Part shown: piece after piece, positions 14,491 to 22,581 of the stretch
Layout: every line of letters starts with the position of its first letter
Numbering within the stretch: position 1 is the stretch's first letter
Made by a program: the position numbers and the translations under genes
NCBI GenBank assembly: GCA_964370115.1
Contig: CAYJIA010000036.1
Coordinates: forward strand, 1-22,793
Length of the DNA: 22,793 nt
Reading direction: 5' to 3'
DNA from: SIG603 sp964370115
GTDB lineage: Bacteria > Bacillota > Clostridia > Oscillospirales > Acutalibacteraceae
The notes under the pieces: generated by a model
Databases searched by the model: none
What the model saw: the letters and a program-made list of their open reading frames with translations, nothing else
What the model was told of the DNA's origin: nothing

Positions 14491-16080
14491 TTAATTGAAA
14501 CTTTCTAAATACTCATCGTATGTGCATTTTTTGTCTCTTATTGTTCCGTCTGGCAGAATTTCTATGATTCTGTCGGCCACGGTTTGTATGAATTCATGGT
14601 CGTGTGATGAAAATAGCACCACGCCTTTAAAGTCTATTAGTCCATTGTTAACGGCAGTGATAGACTCTAGGTCTAAGTGGTTTGTAGGTTGGTCTAATAT
14701 TAGCACATTTGAGTTGTACATCATCATCCTAGACAGCATACAGCGCACTTTTTCTCCACCTGATAATACTTTAACATCTTTGTAAACATCGTCGCCAGAG
14801 AATAACATTTTGCCCAAAAAGCCTCTTAAGAAAGTCTCTGTCGTGTCGTTTGAATATTGCTCAAGCCATTTTACGATTGATACATCCACACCCTCGAAAA
14901 ATTCTGAGTTGTCTTGTGGGAAGTAAGAACGGCTTGTGGAAACACCCCATTTGAATGTGCCCTCGTCTGGCTCTAGCTCTTCCATAAGGATTTTAAACAA
15001 GGCAGAAACAGCGATTTCGTTGTTTGCCAAAAACGCAACCTTTTCGCCTTTATTTAGTATAAAGCTTACGTCGTCTAAGACTTTTACATCGTCTACTGTC
15101 TTTGAAATTCCGCTTACGCTTAAAATGTCTTTGCCCGGCTCTCTGTCCCAAATAAAGCCTACATAAGGATATTTTCTTGAAGATGCAGGCATATCTTCTA
15201 CGCTTATTTTTTCTATAAGTTTCTTTCTTGATGTAGCCTGTCTTGATTTAGACTTGTTCGCAGAGAAACGTCTGATAAAGTTTTGAAGCTCTTTAATTTT
15301 TTCTTCTGCTTTTCTGTTTTGGTCTCTCATAAGTCTTTGCATAAGTTGGCTTGACTCATACCAGAAGTCGTAGTTACCTACATACATCTTGATTTTTGAG
15401 AAGTCGATGTCGACTATATGCGTACAAACATTGTTTAAGAAATATCTGTCATGGGATACAACTATAACAGTTCCTTCATAATCCATAAGGAAGTTTTCAA
15501 GCCATACTACAGATTTTGCGTCAAGTCCATTAGTAGGCTCATCGAGAAGTATAATGTCAGGTTGACCGTAAAGTGCTCTTGCTAAAAGAACTTTAACTTT
15601 TTCACTTTGTGTCAAAGTTTTCATTTGACTGTTTAATATGTCGCCACTTATGCCCATGCCTTGTAAAAGTCTTGAGGCATCAGTCTCTGCGTCCCAACCG
15701 CCAAGCTCTGAGAACTCTGCCTCTAGCTCTGCTGCAAGTATTCCGTCTTCCTCGGAAAAATCTTCTTTCATATAAATGCTGTCTTTTTGTATCATTATAT
15801 CGTACAAATGCGCGTTGCCTTGCATAATTGTGTCTATTACATTTTGCTCTTCATAGGCAAAGTGGTCTTGCTTTAAGACAGACATACGACATTTTGGGCC
15901 AATTATTACCTCTCCTTTAGAGGGGTCAAGCTCGCCAGATAATATTCTTAAAAATGTAGATTTTCCGGCGCCGTTTGCGCCGATTACGCCGTAACAGTTT
16001 CCAGGTTGAAAAAGTAAATTCGCACCTGTAAAAAGATTTTCGCCGTTAAAACTCAAACTTAAATTTGAAACAGTAATCAT
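14491..16080 (-). CDS. ABC-F family ATPase, YbiT-like
   Basis: This is a soluble protein of 529 residues from the ATG at 16080, with GGAG eight bases upstream. An in-frame ATG at 16110 would add ten residues but has no ribosome binding site. It has two ABC domains joined by a helical linker (about 235-300, containing RRFSANKSKSRQATSRKK), as in ABC-F translation factors. Domain 1 has Walker A GANGAGKST (34-42), a degenerate signature LTQSEK and Walker B IILLDEPTNGLD. Domain 2 has an intact signature LSGGEK and LILDQPTNHLD, but its Walker A position reads ANNEIAVSAL, without the Gly-Lys-Ser/Thr. Similarity to E. coli YbiT is visible in FSANKSKSRQATSR and CTHIVDIDFSKIKMYVGNYD. It probably acts at the ribosome; antibiotic resistance is not implied. 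Confidence 0.9.
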   Translation of the reverse strand: MITVSNLSLSFNGENLFTGANLLFQPGNCYGVIGANGAGKSTFLRILSGELDPSKGEVIIGPKCRMSVLKQDHFAYEEQNVIDTIMQGNAHLYDIMIQKDSIYMKEDFSEEDGILAAELEAEFSELGGWDAETDASRLLQGMGISGDILNSQMKTLTQSEKVKVLLARALYGQPDIILLDEPTNGLDAKSVVWLENFLMDYEGTVIVVSHDRYFLNNVCTHIVDIDFSKIKMYVGNYDFWYESSQLMQRLMRDQNRKAEEKIKELQNFIRRFSANKSKSRQATSRKKLIEKISVEDMPASSRKYPYVGFIWDREPGKDILSVSGISKTVDDVKVLDDVSFILNKGEKVAFLANNEIAVSALFKILMEELEPDEGTFKWGVSTSRSYFPQDNSEFFEGVDVSIVKWLEQYSNDTTETFLRGFLGKMLFSGDDVYKDVKVLSGGEKVRCMLSRMMMYNSNVLILDQPTNHLDLESITAVNNGLIDFKGVVLFSSHDHEFIQTVADRIIEILPDGTIRDKKCTYDEYLESFN

Positions 16081-16130
16081 TAGTACTCTCCGCTCTGCCT
16101 TTTTAGGCATTAATTATTTAACAAATATAT

Positions 16131-16139
16131 ATTTTACCA
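16131..16139 (-). promoter_or_regulatory. Extended -10 promoter of the ABC-F gene
   Basis: On the minus strand TGGTAAAAT gives a TG-extended -10 box; the -35 is poor. The start would be near 16124. The 44-base leader contains a small TGCCT/AGGCA hairpin at about 16095-16112, just ahead of the ribosome binding site. Confidence 0.45.
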
Positions 16140-16172
16140 CAAAACTTAAACTAAATAAATACCAAAATGAAA

Positions 16173-17324
16173 TTAAGAACCGCTTTTTACACTTTGATAT
16201 TCTTTGGTTAAAGTATCAATAAGTGATAATAGTTGTGGAATTGCATCGGATTTATCAAAAGTTTCGCAGGATTTTCTCATTTTTTCAAGCCTGTCTTTTT
16301 CGCTTAATAGCTCGGCTATGAATTTTGGGAAATCTGTGTTTTTATCAATCCTTACGCCCATGTCGTTGCTTTTTAGGAAATTTGCATTGTCTTCTTCTTG
16401 GCCTGGGATTGCATCAAAAACAGCAAGTGGCAAATTGCACGCCAAGGCTTCAGACACGGTAAGACCGCCGGGCTTTGTGACGAGCAAGTCAGAGGCGTGC
16501 ATATAGCGTTCGACCTCGTTTGTAAAATATATTAGCTTAATTTTCTTATCTTGTCGGCCTATGAATTTTTTTGCTATCTCTTTTTCAAAGGCGTCATAAA
16601 GCTTTTTGTTTCTACCCGTGATAATTATGACCTGAAGTTTGTCGTCTATGTCTTCAATTCGCTTGAAAAAGTTCATTACAGTCGACATTCCCAGTGAGCC
16701 TGCCATAAACAGAAGTGTTGGGACCTGTGAAGAGAAATTCATCTCTCTTAAAAGCATGTTTTTGTCTTCCATGTCAAAAAACATGTTAAAAACAGGTATT
16801 CCAAAGGGGTAGGCAATTTCAGAGGAAACGCCAAAACGCTTGAGGTCTTCTATCATATGCTCTCCTGCTACTACATAGGCATCTACATTTGGGCAAATCC
16901 ATGCCTTGTGCACTCCGTAGTCGGTCATTATGCAAATCAGCGGAACATTTACTTTTTCTGCTGCCTTTAGGGTGGATATCATCTCGGTTGCAAATGGATG
17001 AGTAGACAAGATGATGTCGGGATTAAATTCCTCTATGGTAGGCAAAAGCTGAGCTGCAAACATTGCACTAAACTTGGGTACTATTTTAGAAAAAGAAGTG
17101 TCCTTGTTTGTGCTTTTGTAAAGCTTACCAAAAAAGTTTGGTGTTCTTTTTGCAAGAAAGCTGTATCCGTCGCAAATAGTACTGTCCAGTATAGAGCTTA
17201 TGCATTTGAAAGTATCAAAAGTTTTTACATTGAACTCTGTATGTGTCCTAATATGTTCTTCAATAGCGTGTGCAGCGCGCATGTGACCGCCACCTGTTGC
17301 CGCAGATAAAATCATTATGTTCAT
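16173..17324 (-). CDS. MGDG-synthase-type glycosyltransferase (diacylglycerol glucosyltransferase-like)
   Basis: The 383-residue protein begins MNIMILSAATGGGHMRAA, the N-terminal motif of the MGDG-synthase domain (about 1-170). The C-terminal GT28-like nucleotide-sugar domain (about 190-370) contains TLLFMAGSLG and TKPGGLTVSEALACNLPLAV (from about 295). Such enzymes transfer glucose or galactose from a UDP-sugar to diacylglycerol at the inner leaflet, giving glycolipids and lipoteichoic acid anchors. The length is close to the family norm. GGAGGG just upstream supports the ATG at 17324. It is separated from the ABC-F gene by about 90 bp and may have its own promoter. UgtP-like function is likely, but sugar and processivity are not determined. 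Confidence 0.88.
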   Translation of the reverse strand: MNIMILSAATGGGHMRAAHAIEEHIRTHTEFNVKTFDTFKCISSILDSTICDGYSFLAKRTPNFFGKLYKSTNKDTSFSKIVPKFSAMFAAQLLPTIEEFNPDIILSTHPFATEMISTLKAAEKVNVPLICIMTDYGVHKAWICPNVDAYVVAGEHMIEDLKRFGVSSEIAYPFGIPVFNMFFDMEDKNMLLREMNFSSQVPTLLFMAGSLGMSTVMNFFKRIEDIDDKLQVIIITGRNKKLYDAFEKEIAKKFIGRQDKKIKLIYFTNEVERYMHASDLLVTKPGGLTVSEALACNLPLAVFDAIPGQEEDNANFLKSNDMGVRIDKNTDFPKFIAELLSEKDRLEKMRKSCETFDKSDAIPQLLSLIDTLTKEYQSVKSGS

Positions 17325-17407
17325 GGTTACCCTCCAATTAAATCATATACATTCTAATTTTATCATAAATTACCTTGTTTTGCCACAAAAATATTAACAA
17401 AATTTTC

Positions 17408-17436
17408 TTTACAAATATTTACAATAAATGTATAAT
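17408..17436 (+). promoter_or_regulatory. Sigma-A-type promoter of the nadE operon
   Basis: TTTACA (17408-17413) and TATAAT (17431-17436) are 17 bp apart. The start would be near 17443, with AAGGAGAG at 17451-17458. Confidence 0.75.
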
Positions 17437-17465
17437 TAATAAGTATGTAAAAGGAGAGTGTGACT

Positions 17466-19373
17466 ATGAAATATGGATTTGTTAGAGTGTGCTCTGCCAC
17501 TCCAAAAATGCGTGTAGCCGACTGTGAGTTTAACAGTTTGAACATGCTTGAAGACATTAAACTTGCCAGTGAAAATTTGGCAGCCGCGATAGTTTTTCCA
17601 GAGCTTAGCATCACAGGCTATACTTGCTCTGATTTATTTAGTGAAAATTTGCTTATTAAAGCTGCGGAAAAATCGCTTGAAAAATTGATTTTTGACACGA
17701 AGGATTTAGATATACTTTGTGCCGTAGGCCTGCCTGTTTATTTTAAATCGGCAATTTATAACTGTATTGCAGTGTTTAAAAGCGGTAGACTTTTAGGGCT
17801 TGTTCCGAAATTTAACATGCCAAACTATACAGAGTTTTACGAGCTTCGCCACTTTACACCATACACAAAAAACGAACAGATAAATTACTGTGGGTTTGAT
17901 GTCACTATGGGTAAAATGGTATTTGACTGTGAGAATAACGAGGATTTCAAAGTAGCGTTTGAGGTTTGTGAGGATATGTGGGTTGCAAATTCGCCGTCTA
18001 TAAATCTTTGCCAAAACGGAGCGACGGTTATAATGAACTCTTCTTGTAGCAATGAAACCGTTGGAAAAGCGCAGTACAGGCGCGACTTGGTGGCTATAAA
18101 TTCTGCAAAACTTATGTGTGGCTATGTATATGCCGACAGCGGTATGGGTGAGTCGAGCACTGACCTTGTGTTTGCAGGGCATAGAATAATAAGTGAAAAT
18201 GCGACGGTTTTGGCAGAAAGTAAGCTTTTTACCGAGGGTGTTACTTTTGCCGATATAGACGTGCAAAGGCTTGTGGGCGAAAGACGTAGAATGAATACGT
18301 GGACAGAAATATCTGACGATGAAGTACAACGCATAAGCTTTAAATATAATGAAAAAACTTTTGAAGATTTTGAGATAAAAAGAGAATTTGACAAAAATCC
18401 GTTTGTGCCAAGTGGCGATAAACTAAAAACTAGATGTAAAAATATTTTGGATATGCAGTGCGCAGGGCTTATGAAAAGACTGTCGCATATCGGTATTAAA
18501 AATGTAGTGCTAGGGCTTTCAGGTGGACTTGACTCGACACTTGCACTGCTTGTTACGGTGAGGGCTTTTGACAAACTAGGGCTTGATAGAAAAGGTATAC
18601 ATGCAGTTTCTATGCCGGGATTTGGCACAACGGGCAGGACGAAAAATAATTCGGAGGGACTTGCAAATGCCTTAGGAGTGAGCTTTACAGAAATTCCTAT
18701 AGGAGACGCGGTGTCTCTTCATTTTAAAGACATAGGACAAGACCCAAACAAACACGATATAACCTACGAAAACTCTCAGGCGAGAGAGCGTACGCAAATT
18801 ATAATGGACATGGCAAACATGCTAAACGGAATTGTCATAGGCACGGGAGATTTGTCGGAGCTTGCCCTAGGGTTTGCCACATATAACGGCGACCATATGT
18901 CGATGTATGGTGTGAATGCCTCGGTGCCAAAAACTTTGGTGAGACACCTCGTTGGCTTTATGTCAGAACAGCTTGGAAAAGAAACGGGCGATATACTAAG
19001 AGATGTCCTAGACACGCCTGTAAGCCCAGAACTTTTACCTCCTAAAGGTGAGGAGATTGCACAGGTGACAGAAAATATTGTAGGCCCATATGAACTGCAT
19101 GACTTTTTTATGTACTATATGTTAAGGTTTCACTTTGAGCCAGAAAAAATATACAAATTATGCACGATGGCATACGGCGAAAATTATGATAATGCGGAAA
19201 TAAAAAAATGGCTTAGAATGTTTTATTCGAGATTTTTCTCACAACAATTTAAGCGTTCTTGCCTGCCAGATGGGCCAAAAGTCGGCAGTGTAAGCCTTTC
19301 TCCAAGGGGAGATTTTAGAATGCCGAGTGATGCCTGTAGCACACTTTGGCTTAAACAGATTGATAGTTTATAA
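17466..19373 (+). CDS. nadE: Glutamine-dependent NAD+ synthase
   Basis: The 635-residue protein has the two-domain form of the enzyme. The N-terminal nitrilase-type glutaminase (about 1-280) has catalytic triad Glu46 (FPELSITGY), Lys115 (VPKFNMPNY) and Cys168 (VCEDMW). The C-terminal ATP-dependent synthetase domain (about 320-635) has the P-loop SGGLDS at 352-357. It makes NAD+ from nicotinic acid adenine dinucleotide, with ammonia from glutamine. ATG 17466 is chosen over the GTG at 17460 because AAGGAGAG (17451-17458) is then at normal spacing. Two genes follow at short gaps (12 and 15 bp): an NAD(P)-dependent dehydrogenase and a cysteine desulfurase. Confidence 0.96.
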   Translation: MKYGFVRVCSATPKMRVADCEFNSLNMLEDIKLASENLAAAIVFPELSITGYTCSDLFSENLLIKAAEKSLEKLIFDTKDLDILCAVGLPVYFKSAIYNCIAVFKSGRLLGLVPKFNMPNYTEFYELRHFTPYTKNEQINYCGFDVTMGKMVFDCENNEDFKVAFEVCEDMWVANSPSINLCQNGATVIMNSSCSNETVGKAQYRRDLVAINSAKLMCGYVYADSGMGESSTDLVFAGHRIISENATVLAESKLFTEGVTFADIDVQRLVGERRRMNTWTEISDDEVQRISFKYNEKTFEDFEIKREFDKNPFVPSGDKLKTRCKNILDMQCAGLMKRLSHIGIKNVVLGLSGGLDSTLALLVTVRAFDKLGLDRKGIHAVSMPGFGTTGRTKNNSEGLANALGVSFTEIPIGDAVSLHFKDIGQDPNKHDITYENSQARERTQIIMDMANMLNGIVIGTGDLSELALGFATYNGDHMSMYGVNASVPKTLVRHLVGFMSEQLGKETGDILRDVLDTPVSPELLPPKGEEIAQVTENIVGPYELHDFFMYYMLRFHFEPEKIYKLCTMAYGENYDNAEIKKWLRMFYSRFFSQQFKRSCLPDGPKVGSVSLSPRGDFRMPSDACSTLWLKQIDSL

Positions 19374-19385
19374 GGAGAGTTTAAA

Positions 19386-20339
19386 ATGGCTGATATAGTA
19401 ATAAAGATACCTACAACCGAAGAAAACCGTGAGATGATTAAAAAAGTAGCTGGTGATAAAACAGTGCTGTTTTGTGATGAGTTTACTAAGGAAATGGTGG
19501 ACGATGCCGAGATTATTTTGGGAAATCCAAGCCCTGAACTTTTAAAAACTGCTAAAAATCTAAAATGGCTACAAACAGGCAGTGCAGGAGTTGAGCCGTA
19601 TATAAAAGAGGGTGTTTTAAAGTCAGATTGCCTTTTGACAAACTCTACAGGCGCATATGGACTTGCCATAGGCGAGTTTATGCTTGCAGGACATATGGCG
19701 ATGATTAAAAAAATGTTTTTATACAGAGACGCACAAAAAACTCATGCTTGGGAAAGCCTTGGAAATGTCGGTGGCATGTATAAATCTACAGTGGTAGTCT
19801 TAGGAATGGGCGACATAGGCACAGAATATGCAATGCGCTGTAAAGCACTTGGTGCGTATGTAATAGGCGTTAGAAGAAAAGACACCACACCGTCACCATA
19901 TGCAGACGAAGTTATAACAGTGGATAAACTCGACGAAATTTTACCACGTGCGGATGTTCTTTCAATAGCAATGCCAGGAACGCCTGAGACCAGAAACATG
20001 ATAGATAAAAGAAGAATTTCACTTATGAAAAAAGGTGCTATGATAATAAATGTCGGAAGAGGATATATCATAGACATGGAGGCCTTGAGCGATGCCTTAG
20101 AGAGTGGTCACCTTGCAGGGGCGGTTTTAGACGTAACAGAACCAGAACCACTACCAAAAGGACATAGACTTTGGGACATACCAACAGCATTTATAACACC
20201 GCATATTTCAGGATTTTTCCATTTGGACGAAACGAGAGTGCGAATTTTGAAAATATTTGCAGAGAACCTAGAGAGATATTTAAAAGGCGAAAAACTGGTC
20301 AATATGATAGATTTTGCCACGGGATACAGAAGTCTTTAA
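19386..20339 (+). CDS. D-isomer-specific 2-hydroxyacid dehydrogenase
   Basis: The 317-residue protein has a complete dinucleotide-binding site, VLGMGDIGTEYA (about residue 137 on). The family's catalytic residues are Arg225 (NVGRGYIID), Glu254 (EPEPLP) and His273 (TPHISG), spaced as in GhrB-type enzymes. It is expected to interconvert 2-oxoacids and D-2-hydroxyacids with NAD(P)H in the cytoplasm. The N-terminal half keeps the GSAGVEPYI substrate-loop region. The gene follows nadE by 12 bp and precedes the desulfurase by 15 bp, so it is probably in the same operon. Substrate (glyoxylate, hydroxypyruvate, phosphoglycerate or other) is not determined; the protein is too short for a PGDH with an ACT domain. 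Confidence 0.92.
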   Translation: MADIVIKIPTTEENREMIKKVAGDKTVLFCDEFTKEMVDDAEIILGNPSPELLKTAKNLKWLQTGSAGVEPYIKEGVLKSDCLLTNSTGAYGLAIGEFMLAGHMAMIKKMFLYRDAQKTHAWESLGNVGGMYKSTVVVLGMGDIGTEYAMRCKALGAYVIGVRRKDTTPSPYADEVITVDKLDEILPRADVLSIAMPGTPETRNMIDKRRISLMKKGAMIINVGRGYIIDMEALSDALESGHLAGAVLDVTEPEPLPKGHRLWDIPTAFITPHISGFFHLDETRVRILKIFAENLERYLKGEKLVNMIDFATGYRSL

Positions 20340-20354
20340 AAAGGAAGAAAAAAT

Positions 20355-21467
20355 TTGAGTATATATTTTGACAATAGCGCAAGCACAAAAGTAAGTGAAA
20401 ATTCGGCTAAAAAAGCCTATGAGATAATGACTGAGGTGTATGGAAATCCCTCGTCTCTTCACGGCATGGGTTTTAATGCGCAAAAAGAACTTGATAACGC
20501 AAGAAAAATCATGGCGCAGTCTCTGGGTGTTTCGGAAAAAGAAATTTATTTTACCTCGGGCGCAACAGAGAGCAATAACTTGGCGATTTTGGGCGCTGTA
20601 AATGCGCTTAAAAAAAGGGGAAACAAAATAGTAAGCGCAAAAACCGAGCATCCCTCGGTTTTAAAAGTTTTGGAAAAACTTAGTGAAGAAGGCTTTGAAG
20701 TAGAACTTTTAAGCCCTGATGAAACAGGAAACATAAGCGCAAAACAAATTTTTGATGCCGTAGACGAAAAAACAATCTTGGTAAGCCTGATGTCAGTTAA
20801 CAACGAGACGGGTGCGATAAATCCGATAAATGCCATACCACTTGCCGTAAAAAAGGCAAATTCACCGGCGTTTATACACGTCGACCATGTGCAAGGATTT
20901 TTAAAAGTGCCGATAGATGTAAAATCCGTGGATTTACTAAGCATTAGCGCACATAAATTTCACGGGCCCAAGGGCGTTGGTCTTTTATACATAAAAAACG
21001 GCAAAAAAATATCACCGCTTATTTTAGGCGGTGGACAGGAAAAAAATCTGCGCTCTGGCACGGAAAATCTAAGCTCAATCTGTGCAATGGCACAGGCGGC
21101 AAAAGAGATAAAAACCGATAAAATAAGCGATTTAAACGCCTATTTAAGAGAGCGACTAAAGGAAATAGACACAGTAAAAATAAACAGCCCAATGGGAAGT
21201 GCCCCACATATACTAAATTTTTCACCAGCAAAAATTAGAGGCGAGACAGTGTTAAACTTCCTATCGGAAAGAAAAATTTTCGTATCGACAGGCTCGTCCT
21301 GCTCGAAAAATAAACCGAGTTCAGTACTTACGGCAATGAATTTACCAATAGAGCAAATTCAAAGCTCTATTAGGGTGAGCTTTTGTAATGAAAACACAAA
21401 GGACGAGATAGATGTGTTTATAACTGAGCTTAAAAAAGCGGTGGAAATGCTGGCGAAATTTAGTTGA
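20355..21467 (+). CDS. Cysteine desulfurase (NifS/IscS family)
   Basis: This is a 370-residue PLP enzyme. Key residues are His99 (TEHPSV), the Schiff-base Lys201 (SAHKFHGPKG) and the persulfide-forming Cys316 in a TGSSCSKNK loop. YFDNSASTK at the start and RSGTENL further on are family hallmarks. It converts cysteine to alanine and passes sulfur to acceptors such as ThiI or Fe-S scaffolds. Translation starts at TTG 20355: GGAAG is about ten bases upstream, and the next ATG lies too far inside the fold. It closes the nadE operon. thiI begins 1281 bp downstream, so ThiI is a likely sulfur acceptor; no iscU or other Fe-S gene is present in the window. Confidence 0.94.
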   Translation: MSIYFDNSASTKVSENSAKKAYEIMTEVYGNPSSLHGMGFNAQKELDNARKIMAQSLGVSEKEIYFTSGATESNNLAILGAVNALKKRGNKIVSAKTEHPSVLKVLEKLSEEGFEVELLSPDETGNISAKQIFDAVDEKTILVSLMSVNNETGAINPINAIPLAVKKANSPAFIHVDHVQGFLKVPIDVKSVDLLSISAHKFHGPKGVGLLYIKNGKKISPLILGGGQEKNLRSGTENLSSICAMAQAAKEIKTDKISDLNAYLRERLKEIDTVKINSPMGSAPHILNFSPAKIRGETVLNFLSERKIFVSTGSSCSKNKPSSVLTAMNLPIEQIQSSIRVSFCNENTKDEIDVFITELKKAVEMLAKFS

Positions 21468-21497
21468 GAGTTGTGGCGAAAACGCTTTGCGTTTTTA
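21468..21497 (+). repeat. 30-bp dispersed repeat with internal terminator-like hairpin, copy 2
   Basis: It is identical to 14376-14405 except for one base. It starts directly after the desulfurase stop codon. AAAACGC (21479-21485), TTT and GCGTTTT (21489-21495) form a 7-bp hairpin followed by T, so it may terminate the nadE operon. Confidence 0.85.
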
Positions 21498-21508
21498 CAA
21501 ATCCTATG

Positions 21509-21537
21509 TTGACTTTTTATGCTTTTTTGGATATACT
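21509..21537 (+). promoter_or_regulatory. Sigma-A-type promoter of the toxin-antitoxin operon
   Basis: TTGACT (21509-21514) and TATACT (21532-21537) are exactly 17 bp apart. The expected start is near 21544, inside the operator palindrome. Confidence 0.82.
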
Positions 21538-21540
21538 AAT

Positions 21541-21566
21541 ATTACTAAGTAAGGTTACTTAGTAAT
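21541..21566. promoter_or_regulatory. Operator palindrome of the toxin-antitoxin operon
   Basis: Two perfect 12-bp half-sites, ATTACTAAGTAA and its complement, are separated by GG. The site covers the expected transcription start, so binding by the ribbon-helix-helix antitoxin, alone or with toxin, would block transcription. Assigning the antitoxin as the binder is inference from the family. Confidence 0.8.
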
Positions 21567-21585
21567 AAAATTTAGAGGTGATATT

Positions 21586-21840
21586 ATGGATTCAAAATCT
21601 GTTACTTGTTCTTTTTCTATGGATAGAGATATTTACAATGCTTATAAAAGCATCGTTGTTGCAAATGGTGAAAATGTAAAAGGTAATATGGTTCGTTATA
21701 TGCAAAGTGTTATTCAGTTTGGAACTCCTAATGCTGATACAATACAGGCAATAGAAGAAGTGCAGCAGTTAAAAAAAGACCCTAACAAAAAAGTGTATTC
21801 TTCATTTAGTGAGATATTAGAGGAATTAGATGATGAATAG
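21586..21840 (+). CDS. RelB/DinJ-family antitoxin
   Basis: The 84-residue protein has an N-terminal ribbon-helix-helix region (about 5-45: SVTCSFSMDRDIYNAYKSIV, then ENVKGNMVRYMQSVI), which binds DNA as a dimer. An acidic C-terminal tail (about 60-84, SFSEILEELDDE) would wrap around and inhibit the toxin. AGAGGTGA (21573-21580) supports the ATG. Its reading frame overlaps the toxin gene by 11 bases, a common arrangement that couples their translation. A promoter and palindromic operator lie directly upstream, consistent with self-repression. RelB and DinJ types cannot be told apart with certainty here. Confidence 0.87.
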   Translation: MDSKSVTCSFSMDRDIYNAYKSIVVANGENVKGNMVRYMQSVIQFGTPNADTIQAIEEVQQLKKDPNKKVYSSFSEILEELDDE

Positions 21841-22111
21841 ATACAATATTGTACAGACTACAAAATTTAAAAAAGATTTAAAACTTGCAAAAAAGCGAGG
21901 GTATAATTTATCATTACTGGGTGAAGTGGTTGATTTATTGGCAGAGGGGAAATCTTTGCCAGAAAAGAATAAAGACCATATTCTGATGGGGAATTATGTT
22001 GGGTGCAGAGAGTGTCATATAACGCCTGATTGGTTGCTTGTTTATGAAATATCAAATGATGAATTAATTCTTTATTTGACAAGAACAGGTACACATAGCG
22101 ACTTATTTTAG
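21830..22111 (+). CDS. yafQ: YafQ-family mRNA interferase toxin
   Basis: The 93-residue RelE-superfamily toxin keeps residues known to matter in E. coli YafQ at nearly the same positions: His50, His63, Asp67 and Trp68 (ECHITPDWLLVY), then Arg85, His89 and Phe93 (TRTGTHSDLF). YafQ cleaves mRNA in the ribosomal A site. All catalytic positions are intact, so it is probably active. Translation may start at either of two adjacent ATG codons (21830 or 21833). The gene overlaps the antitoxin end. The pair sits between a cysteine desulfurase gene and thiI, genes that are often neighbours. Confidence 0.93.
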   Translation: MMNRYNIVQTTKFKKDLKLAKKRGYNLSLLGEVVDLLAEGKSLPEKNKDHILMGNYVGCRECHITPDWLLVYEISNDELILYLTRTGTHSDLF

Positions 22112-22142
22112 GTGTTATGTATTATAAAACAGAGTAACATTG

Positions 22143-22173
22143 AAGCTCTTATTGTATATCAAAATAAGAGCTT
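22143..22173 (+). terminator. Hairpin after the toxin gene, probable terminator
   Basis: An 11-bp perfect stem (AAGCTCTTATT at 22143-22153 with 22163-22173) has a 9-base loop. The tail is only TTTGATTTA, so termination is likely to be partial. Confidence 0.55.
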
Positions 22174-22201
22174 TGATTTATAGTAAGATTATTTATATAA
22201 T
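22173..22201 (+). promoter_or_regulatory. Possible promoter of the small membrane-protein gene
   Basis: TTGATT (22173-22178) and TATAAT (22196-22201) are 17 bp apart. A start near 22208 would fall inside the Shine-Dalgarno GGAGAGGG (22204-22211), which makes this promoter doubtful or the leader very short. Confidence 0.35.
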
Positions 22202-22216
22202 ACGGAGAGGGATTAA

Positions 22217-22513
22217 ATGAAAAAGAAATTGAAATGGATTGTACCATCCATACTGGTTGCAATATCAATAATTTATTTCACAATGACACCAATAGGTGCA
22301 TTGAGGTTTAAAATACTTACATTGGGACATCCAATTAGTGCATTTACGTTTGATATTATGGATGAACCATATCATATGCAACTAAATGAAAATCAAATCG
22401 GCTATTCTTTGGAAAATCCACCATTTGAAGAACCTACACAAAGTGAATTGATAAACTGGATTGTTACAAAGAGTGGACTGTTTTATAGTGCAGACTATTA
22501 TGGTTGGGGATAG
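22217..22513 (+). CDS. Small membrane-anchored protein, unknown function
   Basis: The 98-residue protein has a Lys-rich start, one membrane segment (about 7-24) and an extracytoplasmic part of about 70 residues rich in Pro, Glu, Tyr and Trp. It has no Cys and no lipobox. GGAGAGGG at 22204-22211 supports the ATG. It matches no family I can name. It lies between the toxin and thiI, next to repeats, so it may have come with the toxin-antitoxin insertion. It could also be a truncated remnant; the sequence after the stop gives no continuation in any frame that I can see. Confidence 0.6.
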   Translation: MKKKLKWIVPSILVAISIIYFTMTPIGALRFKILTLGHPISAFTFDIMDEPYHMQLNENQIGYSLENPPFEEPTQSELINWIVTKSGLFYSADYYGWG

Positions 22514-22581
22514 CAACTATTATGAGCATAATTGGTACTTATTTATTAGAGAATATATAACTCATTGGATTTTTGCGAATT

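Noticed and set aside
16081..16110. Upstream in-frame start of the ABC-F gene (ATG at 16110)
   Set aside because: It has no ribosome binding site, while the ATG at 16080 has GGAG at good spacing and begins exactly where family members begin.
17325..17400. Promoter of the glycosyltransferase gene on the minus strand
   Set aside because: TAAAAT- and TATGAT-like boxes are present, but no -35 at acceptable spacing could be assigned.
17793..18628. Long minus-strand open frames of 178 and 168 codons inside nadE
   Set aside because: They lie antisense to a well-supported enzyme, have no ribosome binding site and their translations are low-complexity Ser/Leu/His-rich sequence.
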